Notes: generated by a model not told the origin, from the sequence alone. A stretch of DNA of 64,000 bases from Rhynochetos jubatus (GCA_027574665.1 CM050659.1:23475001-23539000); one strand, 5' to 3'. Counted from the first letter of the stretch, positions 11,561 through 23,420 are shown. Translations and numbers: made by a program.

Positions 11561-13213
11561 GAAGAGGATGGGGAAATTTCATCTTTGAGTGATGCTGACA
11601 AGGGGGTCCTGGGAGATGATGGGCACCCTTCTTCATTTAAGATGTCCCAATCAATCCAAGCAATACTTCCTTTGTATTTATTTTTCCTGTCAAGTCCTGC
11701 AATGCATTTCAGTGCATAGTAGGTGAAATTTAATAAACCATATTCTTCCCTCCTCCAGATTGTTAACAAAGCTGTTCAGATTAAATCTAACACGGATCCA
11801 CGTGATACCTTGGCAGTTTCCTCCAACTCTTTTGTTTTGCGAGGCTTTAATCAGCTTTCGGATGTACAAATACACTGAGGTTCCAATCAGTGTGAATCTG
11901 TTTGGGGTCTGATTTGTGTCTCATGGAGCAGGGTCCTGTGGCTTTCAGGAAGCTTTGGGTCTGGCCTTGGGGAGAAAAAAGGCGTTTTCAGTTGGCTTTG
12001 AGTCTTGCAGGTGCTAAATCCTAATCCTTTCTAAAACAGGGAGAATTGAGGCTGCTCAGATTTTTGCAGGACAGTTGCTTTTAATTTCAGGACCGACTCT
12101 TGAAAATGCTGCCATAATCCATGTGGCATTTCCTTTCTTCTTTTCATTAAATAAATAATTTGTGCTAACAAACCAACTGTGCGTAACAAGAGGTGTTCTC
12201 TGCAAATCTGTACTTCTTGCAGCTTGCTGAGCTGCTCTCTGCAACAGATACTTTTTTCTTCATGTTTTTTCCGTTCTTTTGCTAGGAATAGAAGTTAATT
12301 GCATCCATCCGTTTAAGTAATTTCCAGAATTAGGTATTAGACTTATGTTTTGAAGGAATTTGCTGAATTTTCCTTTTAAAAAATAATTCTTCACAAATAA
12401 CAACACTTGATTTCTTTGGCTAATTGCACAGATTGAGTGATTTGGCACATGTCTGCTTTTTCCAGATACACCCTTTTTCTCTCCTTCGGTGGCAGCTATT
12501 TTTATAAACTCGCCATCACTCTCTGATAGCGCTGGCATTTTTTCTTAATTTACTTTTGAAGACAAATTTAATAAAGGAATTCCCTTTCTTAGCCATATTT
12601 GAATCATTCTTTTTATCTTTTATTAATTCCCCTACTTCTTCTTAACCAGGTTTTTCATTTGTATGTTTATAAATAAGTCCTCCCTCCTTCCTTAATCCTT
12701 TTGTCTAGCATTAACTCATACTGTATTTTATTGTTACACATTTAATTGACTCTGTAGGGATTAAATGTCCATGTGGTACTGGCTTGTTTGTTCTCATCCT
12801 TGTTCGCAGTACTATTGTTCGTAGTGCTCCAGCTCTTACGAAGACCTTGAATGCTTAAATGCTTAGGGTTTGGGGTGGGGTTTTTTGGGTTGTGGGGGTT
12901 TTTTTGCTGTTCTAGTTTTGTTTCAGCAATGTTATGTTAATTGTGGAATTCTTCTGAAGTTGCCAACTGGCACATTTTCAGCACAGGTGGAATTTATGGA
13001 ATCTGTTTCATTTGCTTTATGGATGCTGGAGGTGCCTCATCTGGAAAGATGCTGAGAAAGTCTTACAGAAATGGAACTGAAGTTTCCTCTGTGGCTTTAC
13101 ATTACGAAGGGAGCAAATAGCCTGATTGACCTGAACTGACAGAGTTTGTGGCCATTGGAACCGTCCTCAGTCACTTAAAATCCCCTGCAGTGGATTGGTC
13201 TGGGATTTTTTCC
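11561..13213. other. T-rich non-coding DNA, possible further old repeat sequence
   Basis: AT-rich with many T runs on the plus strand. Minus-strand open frames at 11452-11769 (105 codons), 11690-11875 and 12260-12538 occur. Part of the first is explained by the neighbouring LINE fossil; the others I do not recognise. They may be deeper parts of the same or other old elements, or chance. Confidence 0.4.
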
Positions 13214-13234
13214 TTTTTTTTTTTTTTTTTTTTT
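13214..13234. repeat. Poly-T homopolymer, 21 nt
   Basis: An uninterrupted run of T just on the 3' side (in minus-strand terms) of a LINE fossil. CR1-clade elements do not normally end in poly-A, so I do not read it as the element's tail. Confidence 0.85.
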
Positions 13235-13330
13235 ACTTCTCATTATTTTTCAATCCACCTTTGGATTTGCAGCAAAAGGCTACAGCCTCTTTCAGTTGAT
13301 TTTTCAGTGCTGATAACTCAACACAATAAT

Positions 13331-13470
13331 TTAGTCAACCTGATCTTCCCTGTTGAATTTCATCTTATTGGCATTATAATTAATTTTGACATGTAACACC
13401 ACCCCTCCAACTTTCACTCCCAAATCTATTAATGTGTAATGATGAAAAGTATGCTCTCTGCATAATATTG
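13331..13470 (-). mobile_element. Second ancient CR1-clade RT fossil (minus strand)
   Basis: The minus-strand frame reads LIDLGVKVGGVV and then NANKMKFNRED. These resemble the FADDTKLGGV catalytic-box region and the N.MKFNRDK motif of CR1-clade reverse transcriptases, in the right order, with about 15 codons missing between them. The plus-strand text around CCTGTTGAATTTCATCTTAT (about 13348) is the usual appearance of this motif in reverse. The MKFN-like motif also occurs in the fossil at 10940-11560, so this is more likely a separate copy than a displaced part of that one. Confidence 0.5.
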
Positions 13471-13500
13471 TTTGGGAGTTATAGATCTTACATCCTTGTT

Positions 13501-16139
13501 GTCTGAGAGTAAAAGAGTATAAATGCATTAACTCCTGCCTGCTGTAGCTTGCTGAGGCCCGAAAATGATCTCAAGTTTCTTAGTTTGTGGTACAACTTAA
13601 CTTCTCTTAGGATAAACCAAGAAGTTAGTGATTTTTTAATTTATTATAAATGAAACTTGAGGACAAGGACTTCAGTGTCTTTGCACTGTACTTTCTACAG
13701 TACTTATTATAAAATACTGAACTGCATCACGTCACGTCCAGGCTCATGGCATCATACTATTTGTAGGACTGCAGCTTCTTTCGCTTGGGGAAAATAAAGT
13801 TGGATGGAGGCAGTCAGTGGCAAAAAACCCCCAAACACCAATCCCCCCCAAACCCCTATATGCCTTTGTTACAAAGGCCACCAGCGATTGCATCACTGGC
13901 ATATAGTTAGATTTCATTTTCCTTCTGTGCTTAGTACAACTCCAGGATGAATGCCCATGAGGAATTAAGCTATAAAGACTCTGGTGGAGGAAGTACGTTA
14001 AAAGCAATTAGCAGAAATTTAACAAAGTAGATGAAAATCAAATCTCGGCGCACTCGGAATTTCCGACCCGGCGCTCTGCGGTGGTGGGATTTCCAGGAGG
14101 AAACGCGTGCTGTTGGGGAAGGGGGACCTGCGCTGCTGCCACACGGGGCTTTACTGGGTTCTGTGTGACGGGAGTGGGCAAGTCCTGCAGCCTTGGGAGC
14201 TGGCGGAAATTCTGGGAAATGCACGTTTTCACAGCCAAGAGCCTTTGTATTGGTTTTGTTTTATGCTGCTGTTGTGACGGTGTGTTTGATAGGGATGCCA
14301 ATTCCTGACTGTCTTTGGTTTCGAGGTTTAGGTTGTGGGGGTTTTTTTTGTTAGTTTCCCTCCCCTTTTTTCTTATTAAAGGCAGAGAAAAATGGGCAGA
14401 TTGTCCTGCTTGGGGAGCAAAAGCCCAGCTGGTGTGGTTTTAGATCAGGAAAGGAGAAAGCAAGAGTAAATGAGTGCTTGGAGAGAGAGAGAAAGGAGAG
14501 CAAACATTTAGGGGAAAACCCATTTCACTTTATTCTGCAAACAAAATGGAAGCGTTAGCAAAAGCAGAGTGTCTGAACCACTGAGGATTGGGGTGATGGG
14601 CTTAATGCTTTTCAAAATAACCGCTTAGGGTGTGCCCTCTTCCTGGTGTGCAAGTGAAGTATCGCTCCAGCAGCAGCTTCTCTGAAAGACAGTGAGGTGG
14701 AGGAGACCCTCTTCATTTCTGCAACAGCAATAGAATATAACCCATCTATTGTTCTCAGCAGATACTGAACTGGATCACTCTTTGCAAGAAAACTGAGAAT
14801 GAAAAGGACCAAGATGCAGCAAAACGCATTGTCTGTGCTAAGTTTGGTGTGCCGGTGCTTGACTGGCCCCGGGGAGGAGGATGGGGAGCTGCAGACGGAT
14901 GCTGTGCATCCTCTGCAAACCCAGAGGAGCCCTGAGGAAGGGACTGCCGAGAAGCAAAACCTGCGAGCTGAGCAGGGACCCGCTTGGTGTGGGTCATCTC
15001 CCACCCGTGCCATGGAGTGGCTGGGCTGGGCCTGGAGGGGGGTGGTCGCTGGTGATCAGGGGACTAAGCTGAGATGGAGAGAACTGGGTGGGTGTCTGTG
15101 CTGGTGGGATTGTTCCTGAGTTGAGTTCACTCAGCGAGACCAACGTGAAGGAATGGGCAAAGCTGGGTTTCTCCCCAGCACTCAAACAGGTGTAAAAGCT
15201 TGGAGGCAAATTGACGTTTGAACCGTTGTGCGCTGGTCCTGCGCAAATGCTCAGAAGAGCTAGGTTTAGCAGCACAGCCTTGTTCACAAAGCAGCATCAG
15301 GTTTTCTCCTGGCATTAGGGACTGGGATCAGCCAAGGCATGGAAGTGTCCAGGAACCACCTCTGTGACTCCAAACAATGCCCTGTGTCCTCTGGCAGGGG
15401 GGCAGCGGTGGGAACCACCGCACCTCCTGCACAGCCTCTGGTTTCAGCATTAACAGGGATGCAGCTGCCCATCGTCCTGATTTCTGCCACAAATCTTGAA
15501 AACTCCCTGCTGCCTTCCCCTGGTCTTTCTGGACTGCCAGTGAGGACCAAAGCAGGGAAGCAAATTCTTCAATTTATCTGTAGTTGGGCACAAAAATCTT
15601 GGTACAATATGCAGTGAAGTTGTCAAGCGAGCTACCAAGCAACTCAGTGGGGTTTTTTTTATGTTCTGCTACCCTGAAAGGATGGTCATCTTAAGCTCTT
15701 TATCATATTATCAATTAATTTAAAAGCTTGATTCCTTACAATGATATTGAGCTATTAAAGAGCTCGCCAGCATTAAATAACAAAGTCCATCTTTCTCCTC
15801 ACATCCAACCTGACTATTGAAACAGCTCAGCGGTTTATTCCTGTTGTATTTGAGAACACGTGGGCACAAAGGGAAGGTAAACGTTGCCTGGGATCTCGGT
15901 TTACGCAGCGTACGGGTACCGGTGCCGCGAAGAACGTGGCAGCGTCGGCAGTCCCACACGCGTGCCAGCGCTCCTTGCTCTCCCTACAAACTTTGGAGAT
16001 GAGGAAACGTCAAAATGATTCAGAATCTCTGCAGCTGAGAAATTATTTTTAAAACCACACCTCCTGGCAGATATCAGGGTTCTCATCCTGCCTTGGAGCT
16101 GCTGCTCTGAGCAGCCTTTCTCCAAACCCACCTGTATTA
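13501..16139. other. Non-coding, two short CpG-dense patches
   Basis: No recognisable gene or repeat. CpG clusters occur at 14045-14085 and at 15896-15975 (about 13 CpGs in 80 bp). Overlapping open frames on both strands at 14612-15119 have no family motif. Confidence 0.5.
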
Positions 16140-16560
16140 TGTGAATTGTGAGTTTAATGTAAAGGTGTCAGGTACCTCTGAAGAGAAATTAAGAGAATGT
16201 CAAAGGTAAAACTAAACAAAAGGGCAGACACAAAAAGGCTGTAAATGAAGTGGAAATTGCAGGCAAATAGACAATAGAGGAAAGTTTAAGTAGCAATTTG
16301 TTCTACTTTGCACAAGGAAATACACTTCATTTGAGGAAAAAAAAAATAAAATCTTTCAGGAAGCTGCACTTCTAAATACAGAACTAAATACACCCTGGAA
16401 AACCGAAACTGGTTATTTTGCAGCCCCTCCAAACCTGCCCAGGAGAACAAAAGTGGATAGTGATTGACAGAGTTAATCTGTTCTTAATACACGTTTTATT
16501 TAAATATTCATTTTTCTCATTTGCATAACTTTTTTGCCAGTACAGTACCTTTGTCCAGGG
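16140..16560. promoter_or_regulatory. AT-rich block with PBX-MEIS and octamer motifs, possible enhancer
   Basis: An AT-rich, gene-free block holding an exact 10-bp TGATTGACAG at 16461-16470, the established composite site for PBX with MEIS/PREP, and an exact POU octamer ATTTGCAT at 16519-16526, 58 bp downstream. TTAATCTG and TTTAAATATTCA cores lie around them. Both exact matches inside one short AT-rich block make a developmental enhancer plausible. Conservation and activity cannot be judged from the sequence alone. Confidence 0.35.
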
Positions 16561-17234
16561 TCCTCATCTGTGAGCATCAGTGAGTCGGGATCTCTGGGGT
16601 GTCCCGGGTCTCCGTCAACTAGTGGCTCCCAGAAGGGATCCTTCCTGCAAGCGTGGCAGCTGGGAAAGCTGTTGAGTTCTCAGCAGAAGATCATTTTCTC
16701 CTTGAAATAATAGCCCACCATTTTTTTTTATAACTTCATTTGAGATAAAAGCAACAGGACTAAAAAGTGGCGAGGTGAGAGCTGCTGCTGTATGTTGAAG
16801 GTTCTTGATGCTGATGATAAAAGAGAGAGCGAGAGACGGATGCAAGCTCAGGCAACATTTCCAAATCGTTTCTCACAATTTTCCAGAGGGGAAAAAAAAA
16901 AAAAAAAGAGTCTTTTTTTGCTGGCTGCAGCAGCATGGTCATGTGAGTTCTCTTCCAGTTGTTAAATTCTGGAGTGGGACTGGAAACCTAAGCTGGAGAC
17001 GGGGCAGTTCGTCTCTGTCCGCCGGTGGTATGCCTACCATCCCACCACGACCGGCTGCTCGAAGCAGCGGGAGTTAACTCGGCACGGACAGGGACCCACC
17101 AAAATGTGTCATTGTCAAGGTGTGGTTAAGGTGGTTGCTTTTCATGGGAAGAATTGCTGGATTAGATTAAATGCCCATCAAAACTGTAGCTAGGGGCGGT
17201 TGGAGGGTGTTACTAAGTAAGGGATGTTTGCATT
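16561..17234. other. Non-coding with an A16 tract
   Basis: No gene or repeat recognised apart from an uninterrupted A16 at 16892-16907 and a short GA-rich patch at about 16821-16836. Confidence 0.6.
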
Positions 17235-17367
17235 AGGGTCTGGAGCATAAGTTCTGTGCGAGTCACCATCCCTGGAGGGATTTAAGAGACGTGGACGAGA
17301 TACTTAGCGACATGGTTCAGTGGTGGTATGAGCAGTGTTGGGTTAACGGTCGGACTCGATGATCTTG
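17235..17367 (+). mobile_element. CR1 LINE copy with an internal deletion (plus strand)
   Basis: The first 25 bp (AGGGTCTGGAGCATAAGTTC and following) match the GLEHKSYEE region of CR1; the next bases jump directly to AGTCACCATCCCTGGAGGG, the region just before the end of the frame. In the copy at 28179 these two points are about 250 bp apart (28552 and 28805). The piece then runs through the end of the frame and the 3' UTR to GGACTCGATGATCTT, where similarity ends, so the terminal repeats are missing too. Confidence 0.85.
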
Positions 17368-18689
17368 ATGATGCAAAGCTGGCAGTGCCCGGTGCCCACC
17401 TCCGCAGCTCGCTGTCGTGGAGGCTCCCAGTGCACGCCAAAATTAGAGTACGTCTTGATGAGTGAGGAACTTTACTCACTTTGTTTCAGGCATCTCAAAG
17501 TCATTGTCGCAGATCTGGGCTTGGCCAGGGCCTTTCCAATTTTTGCATCCCGGAGGCACAGCGTGGATCTGGTGCTGCCTCTCTTTCAATGCCTGCGTGT
17601 GCCGTTCTCTATATGAAGTTCTTTAATCTCCCTCTTCTCAGTGGGAGATTTGTGACTGCTTGCTCTACGTTGCTCCCCGCTCTAAAGAATTCACTGGGGT
17701 AATGTCTGTGACATGTGGGCATCCTCTTCGCCTTCCATTTCCTTGGCTCCAAATCTCCCTAAACGTGTCCCTTGAAAGAAGGCCTTGTCGTTCCACGGGG
17801 ATTTGGTAGAATCGATTTTGTAGAGCTGGGGAATGCTGATAGACGCAAAACGTTTCCATGTAGCAGCACAGAGACCTTATCGATGTAGGTGAGAAATAAG
17901 TAGCATAAATTAGGCTAACTTCTGCATTAAAAAGAAAATCAGGAAAAATGCCAATATCCTCCCTCTAAAAGAAAAGAAACCAAAAAAAATCCCCCCAAAA
18001 TCACTTTACGTCATCAATGTAAATACGTGAGCTTGGATAGCCACGATTTCTTACACACCTGTGTAAAGCTTCAGGTGTTCTTGAAAGCTCAAATTGCTTT
18101 TTCATATGCGAATTAGTGGTACGATGTCTGTACTGCCTGTAAGAAATGATGCAAAATTTGTTTAAAAGATCTAATGAGTCCTGGGTCGTCTGCATCACAG
18201 ATCATCTCTGTGCCACATGGAACGCGTCAGGCCCTGTTAAGTGTGGCTGCATTCCTCTTCAAAACATGCTGTAACCATCAAAGATGCCTACTGTAAATGA
18301 GTCTGAATGTGTGGATATGTTTTTCCTTTACAGCTGTATCCGGATATCCAGAATATTAAAGGGGAATGTGTTTTCCTTGAAGGTGATGGTTTGTACGTTG
18401 GAGTTCTCAGGACATTTGCAGAGCCCATTTGTTTTATCTCAATGTATTTGTTTTACCCATTTATGGTTTGTTGGAGTATTTTTTTTTTTAAATGATGTTT
18501 AATACTAAAAGCAATTTATAGAACTGGAATAATGCAAGGCTGAATCCTGAATGATGATAAATACTTTGAGGAGAAAGGGGCTCGTGTTGGTTTTGCCCTT
18601 CCACACTGAGCAGGACAGCCGGACGATGCTACCTGCGAAGCCGTGGCTAACCCAGATGCTGCCTTTTCTTCTCCAGATGAAAATCCCAT
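17368..18689. other. Non-coding, nothing firm
   Basis: No repeat or RNA gene recognised. A polypyrimidine tract plus CAG ending at 18333 precedes a short open frame (LYPDIQNIKGECVFLEG). It is not recognised and has no convincing donor, so I do not call an exon. Confidence 0.5.
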
Positions 18690-18950
18690 CTTGTTATTGA
18701 TGTGAGGATAAAGAGCAGATGCATACAGTAAAATGCAGCTTATTAAACTGTGGTTTTGATTGGTTAATTACTTTCTCCGCGTTAATAGAGGATCAGGGCT
18801 GCAACTGTCTTCAGAATGCAGCAGGTTCTTTGCTGCTGCTGTAGAAGTGACTCAGTACAGTTCCTGCTTTGATTTACAAAATTGGATTTTAATCTCTTTG
18901 AAACCATTATGCTAAATCAATTTTTAACATAGCAGAGCATGGAGGTACAA
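18690..18950. promoter_or_regulatory. AT-rich block with RUNX, CCAAT, homeodomain and AP-1 motifs
   Basis: Exact cores lie close together: TGTGGTTT (RUNX) 18749-18756, GATTGG (inverted CCAAT) 18758-18763, TTAATTA 18764-18770, and TGACTCA (AP-1) 18848-18854. The block is AT-rich and gene-free. This is enhancer-like motif content; function is inferred only. Confidence 0.28.
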
Positions 18951-21023
18951 AGCCCCTCTTGTTCTCTAGTTGCTAACTCCTTGGATGAGTGAGCACCATA
19001 TAAACAAGACTTAAGCGGCATCTATGCGGAAGAGCTTTGCCAGTGTGGAAATACAGTTTTGCTCTATTACGATGATTAGCTCCTGTGGTGCGGACAAGGA
19101 AAATATAGGTAAAGCTGCGTCTGCTACTGCTACTGCAAAAGCCATCCTTTGGCAATGCAGCAATGCGCGGAGAGGGGCAGCTCGACGCGATGACCGAACC
19201 TGCGGCAGCGGTGGCGGCTGCAGCCGCCGCCGGCGAGGATGGGAGAGGAGTCCATCACGGTATTTGGGTTTTTGTGTTCCCCCACCCTCCTTAGCCCAGC
19301 TCCGGAGCTGTCCAGGCGTCAGATGAATCACCTCTCTGATGTTTTGGATTTCTGGCAACAGTAGCAGTTGGGCAGTTGTCCAAATCCAGCAAGAGCGCCG
19401 GTAGTAATGAGTGGAAAGCTCATACGATTTCATATGGAAAGGAGGGCAGGAACAGTTTTATGATAACTCTGCATGGGCACATGCCTGTATTTGTCCTTTA
19501 TCCTGCTCTCCCTTTCCAAAATCCATGCTATCCTGCTATGTAGCTTTTAAATCAGACTTAGTGCGGGCTGGGAAGGGGACGAAATCCTTATGAAATACTA
19601 CTGATAGATCCGAGACACAGTATTTCAGACTGCTCAAACCCCCTGAAAATTCAAGTTTTTAAATCCATCCTTCTTGCCTAGTGCCCATTTTGAGATGCCA
19701 GTTGCACAGCCTGTTTCTAATCCTCCCTCAATAGCTTCTGCCCCAAACTCTCCAGGGAAGAAAATCTGGAATAGATCCTCTTTTTTTTCTTTGGTACAAC
19801 TTTAATTAAAAACTTGGAGCATGAGACCTTTCAGAAAACTTCACTGATGCTTTTTCACAGCCATGTCACTGAGCCTGACCCCATCATAACCTGGAAGATT
19901 CTGGTCTGTTTTACTTGCGTCTCAAGTGAAAAAGTGCATGTGGCATATTGTACTTGGCCAAATTCACTTTTGTAAAACCCAAATATAAGCATAAAAGTTA
20001 ATTGCAAAATAACTAGACTTATGTAGGAAGGTGAAAGGAAGATAAATTTCTTACTCCTTTAAAATCTGCTTTAGGGAAAAAAAAAGTGTCTCTTGCAAGA
20101 TTTGGGTAATTTCCTACTTAATAAGTCTCATTGCCTAAAAGCTGAGGATATTAGTGAAACAATGATCCAGAAATGAAGTCGTTGTGCTATCTGTACACGA
20201 TGGCTTTGATCCATGGAAGGCCTACATTAGCTCTTGGTATTTACAGTGTCAGTGCGTGTTGCTTCTTGAGTTAGGGTAAGACGGTCTGTCTTGGGCTAAA
20301 AGCAGAGGACGCGAGCAAGTAAAGCATCCCTTTGCACTTTCTTTTACTTTGCCACTTTGAAGAGATTTCATTCATTTCTCCCCTTGTTAGCCCAGGCAGT
20401 GCCATCAGCTTGGGGTGCATGTGGTACGTTCAGGGTAGATGAGAAGGAACGGCATGGTTGGAGGGGCTGTGGAAAGGACAGGGAAGGCTGATGTCAGATG
20501 TCAGCATTCAAAACAAGACTAAAGACCTTATTTTTCTGGCAGCGAAGCTGCCAGACTTTACAGTGTAGCACAAAGAGCATGACACAAGTACAAAAACATA
20601 AAACTGAGAACATAGTCTTGATTCATGGACACATAGTGCTTATTTTCTTTCCCATAATGTCATAAAACTATCCAATAGTTCCTGCAGAAGATGGTCTCTT
20701 CCATCACGTTGAGCGTCCTCTGTCATGTATTTAGACCAGTTAGAGAAGTCCTGCCTTTGGGTCTCCAGGGGACAAGACTCCAGGAGTCAAAACTACTCCT
20801 CATGACCAGGCTGATGACAGGAGAGTGGGCTTGGACCACCCACATGTGAGGTTTGATGGTGGTCCCAAAATGCACAGCTTGCCTCCTGAAACTCTGTAGG
20901 AATGCTTTTCCTTGAGCTCAGCATCAAACTAGGTGCTGCCAACCCTTCTGAGTTAGGCAAAGGAGCTATGTATGTATCTGCCTGTGGCAGTGGGGATGGT
21001 GTCCTGGGAGAGATGCTTAGAGT
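18951..21023. other. Non-coding, with a CpG/GCC patch and a short perfect palindrome
   Basis: A GCC/CpG-dense patch lies at 19163-19245 (about 13 CpGs in 83 bp). A perfect inverted repeat with 9-bp arms and a GAA loop lies at 20535-20555 (TCTGGCAGC / GCTGCCAGA). No gene, RNA or transposon is recognised. Confidence 0.5.
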
Positions 21024-21045
21024 GGGGGGGGGGGGGGGGGGGGGG
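21024..21045. repeat. Poly-G homopolymer, 22 nt
   Basis: An uninterrupted run of 22 G on the plus strand, not inside any repeat I recognise. It can form a quadruplex and is prone to slippage; the exact length should be treated with caution. Confidence 0.9.
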
Positions 21046-22080
21046 TCTCCAGGTCCAGCAGCCGCAGCAACCAGGGCACCTGAAAGAAAATAGAGGAATA
21101 AATTTAAGAGAGGGAGTCGTCAGAGGAGTGGACAGGATTGGGGCAAAGAGGCTGGGAAGGGATTTTGCCTTAACAGAAGAAATTTGATGCAGTCAGACCA
21201 AACTGTTGTGATGCTGACAGCAAAAGGAGAGTGCCGGCAGGTCTGTTTGATCATCTGTGCCATGGTATCGCACCGGTGTTGCATGTTTCTGGTTTAGTCT
21301 TTATTTCTGATTGTTGGGCTGTTCCACTGTCTGCATGAGAATGTAGTGGTTTCCTTTTGAATAGCACCATAATTGAGGTCCTAGGGCTTTCTCTTTGTTA
21401 AAAAACCCTTAGTTCTGGTCCCCATTTTAGGCCAAAATGGCAACCCGCTTCTAAATGGCATTGATTTAACTTGAGAGTGAGGACATGAATTTGGTAATAA
21501 TCTGTGATTATTCCATGCTAATCTTGCAGTTGTAGAGGATGGCTCCCACTGACATACTGCAGATGAGTTATTAATTATTTTCTTTTATATCATCTGCCCT
21601 TCAGGCCAGATTTCTCAACACCTTTTGGTCTACGTTTGTTAGCTGCACTGTTCGACACTGATTAGTTCTTTATGCTCTCCTTTCCTGGCGTAGGTAAAAT
21701 TGCTAAGCGCCACCCCAAAAAAAGTCATTTTTTTTTTAAACTCGGGTAACGTTTTTACCAGATAAATCACGACCGCTTTGTTGGGGTTTTGCAGGCTGTG
21801 GGATGTGCGATGCCCTTTCGAGTAGGCAGCCCGGCTGCTTCGGAGCAGCCCAAGCTAAATCACAGGGTGAGGCATGGCAGAGGGCTAGCACAACAGCTCG
21901 GGGTGACAGGCCAACAGGTGAGAATCGCTGGAACCTTGCAGCATTGCTGGCGCTGGGATATAAAATAAAGTATTTTAAAACACTGCACTGAACCACTTTG
22001 TTATGAGCCAGGATCCCAAAATAACCACCTTTCAGTTGGTAAAATAAATTATAAAAGTCTTTCAGATCCAAATGTAAAGG
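21046..22080. other. Non-coding, nothing recognised
   Basis: No recognisable exon, repeat or RNA gene. Confidence 0.55.
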
Positions 22081-22480
22081 TTGGGCAAATTAATCCATTG
22101 TTGTATTGTTATAGTGCTCTAATCATATTTTTATATATCCCAGGAGTTGGAACTAAGAAGCATTTTGCTGTCATTGCAAACACAATAATAAGAATAGTCT
22201 TAACAAAGTGACGTGCACTAAGTTGACTTTCTGCAATACATTTCAGCGGAAATTACAGATGCTTTTTACATTTCGTTATCATTAAGGTACAAATAACTTT
22301 CTTGTATTGAAAACCAGGCCTACTTTATCTGGTTTAATAATTATATTGAGGCTCATTATGGACACCTTGTTTGTAATTCTCGCTTTTCTTATTGAATTCT
22401 AAATGTGTTATTACAAAAGTATGTACTTTAACAGATGGAGTATATTATGGCAATGTTTAGTTCCAGTTGATCTTTTCTAA
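22081..22480. promoter_or_regulatory. 400-bp AT-rich, motif-dense block, possible conserved enhancer
   Basis: One of the most enhancer-like blocks in the window. It contains TAATCC (bicoid-class) at 22091-22096 overlapping an ATTGTT SOX-like core, AACAAAG (TCF/SOX-like) at 22202-22208 touching TGACGTG (CRE/E-box) at 22209-22215, a TTAATAATTATATT stretch, and CAGATG (bHLH) at 22432-22437. There are no open frames of note. The texture is that of deeply conserved vertebrate non-coding elements, which is an inference. Confidence 0.33.
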
Positions 22481-23420
22481 AGAACGCCCTGAATGATCTC
22501 AGGCTAAATAGAACCAAGTCAACATCTAGCTCGGTTTTTTACTACCAGCATTTTTCAGGCTGCTTGGAGGGATGCAGAAACCAAGAAATGCCGCTGAATT
22601 GAGCAGGGCAGCTGGAAGAGGTGGGATGATGAAGACCTTGTGGTGAGGAAGAGGTGTGGAAGCTGCATCACAGGCAGGGGAGACTTTTTCCAAGAAAATA
22701 TCTTCGTTGATGTCAAGGTTGTCTCATTTGCCAGTGGGATATTGCTTTAATGGTGTTCTTTTTTCCTCTCCAGTTTACATAATGAGATCAAGCTAATTAA
22801 ACCATGTCTAGCTCTGGGAAAAGATCAAAATGTGAGCTCTTTTTATTTCTTTTTATTAAAACCTTCACCCTGTAACGGAAGATTATGGGAAGTACTTTGG
22901 TAGCAGTGTGTTTTGCTCATTCCTAAAAAAAATACAGCTCCTCTTTTTTTTTTACCAGTACCTCCTTGGTTTTAATTGTTTTTTCTTCTAGTTGATCGTG
23001 TTTCACGAACTCGCAAAAGACGCGTGTTTGATATGGTTGGGTAGATGAGGTAGAGGAGTAATAATAAGCAGATGCAGTGAAGTGTTTTATGCAAAAGCCA
23101 GCGACAATAAAACCTACCCAGAAGTGTCTTTCTCTGGGAAGTTGTGGAGTAGTTGCTTAGACCAGTTTATTCAACACATTTCTTGTTCCACATAGCTGAC
23201 TGACCATGGCCATGTAGAGACCCAGGAGTCTCCTCGGACCTGGGAAGTCTCTTTTACAGTATCCCCAAATTTGAAGATATTTTTTCCCGTCCAATTCTGT
23301 TTTCCCCAAAGAAAAAAAAAAAGTGGTGTGATTTTCATGGCAGGTTAAATGCAAAGAAGGACTCATGACACTTCAGGTTGTAATTGCAGTTGTGGGTGGT
23401 GTAATGTATTGCCACTAGAT
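22481..23420. other. Non-coding, nothing recognised
   Basis: About 0.9 kb with short T and A runs and no recognisable gene or repeat. Confidence 0.55.
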
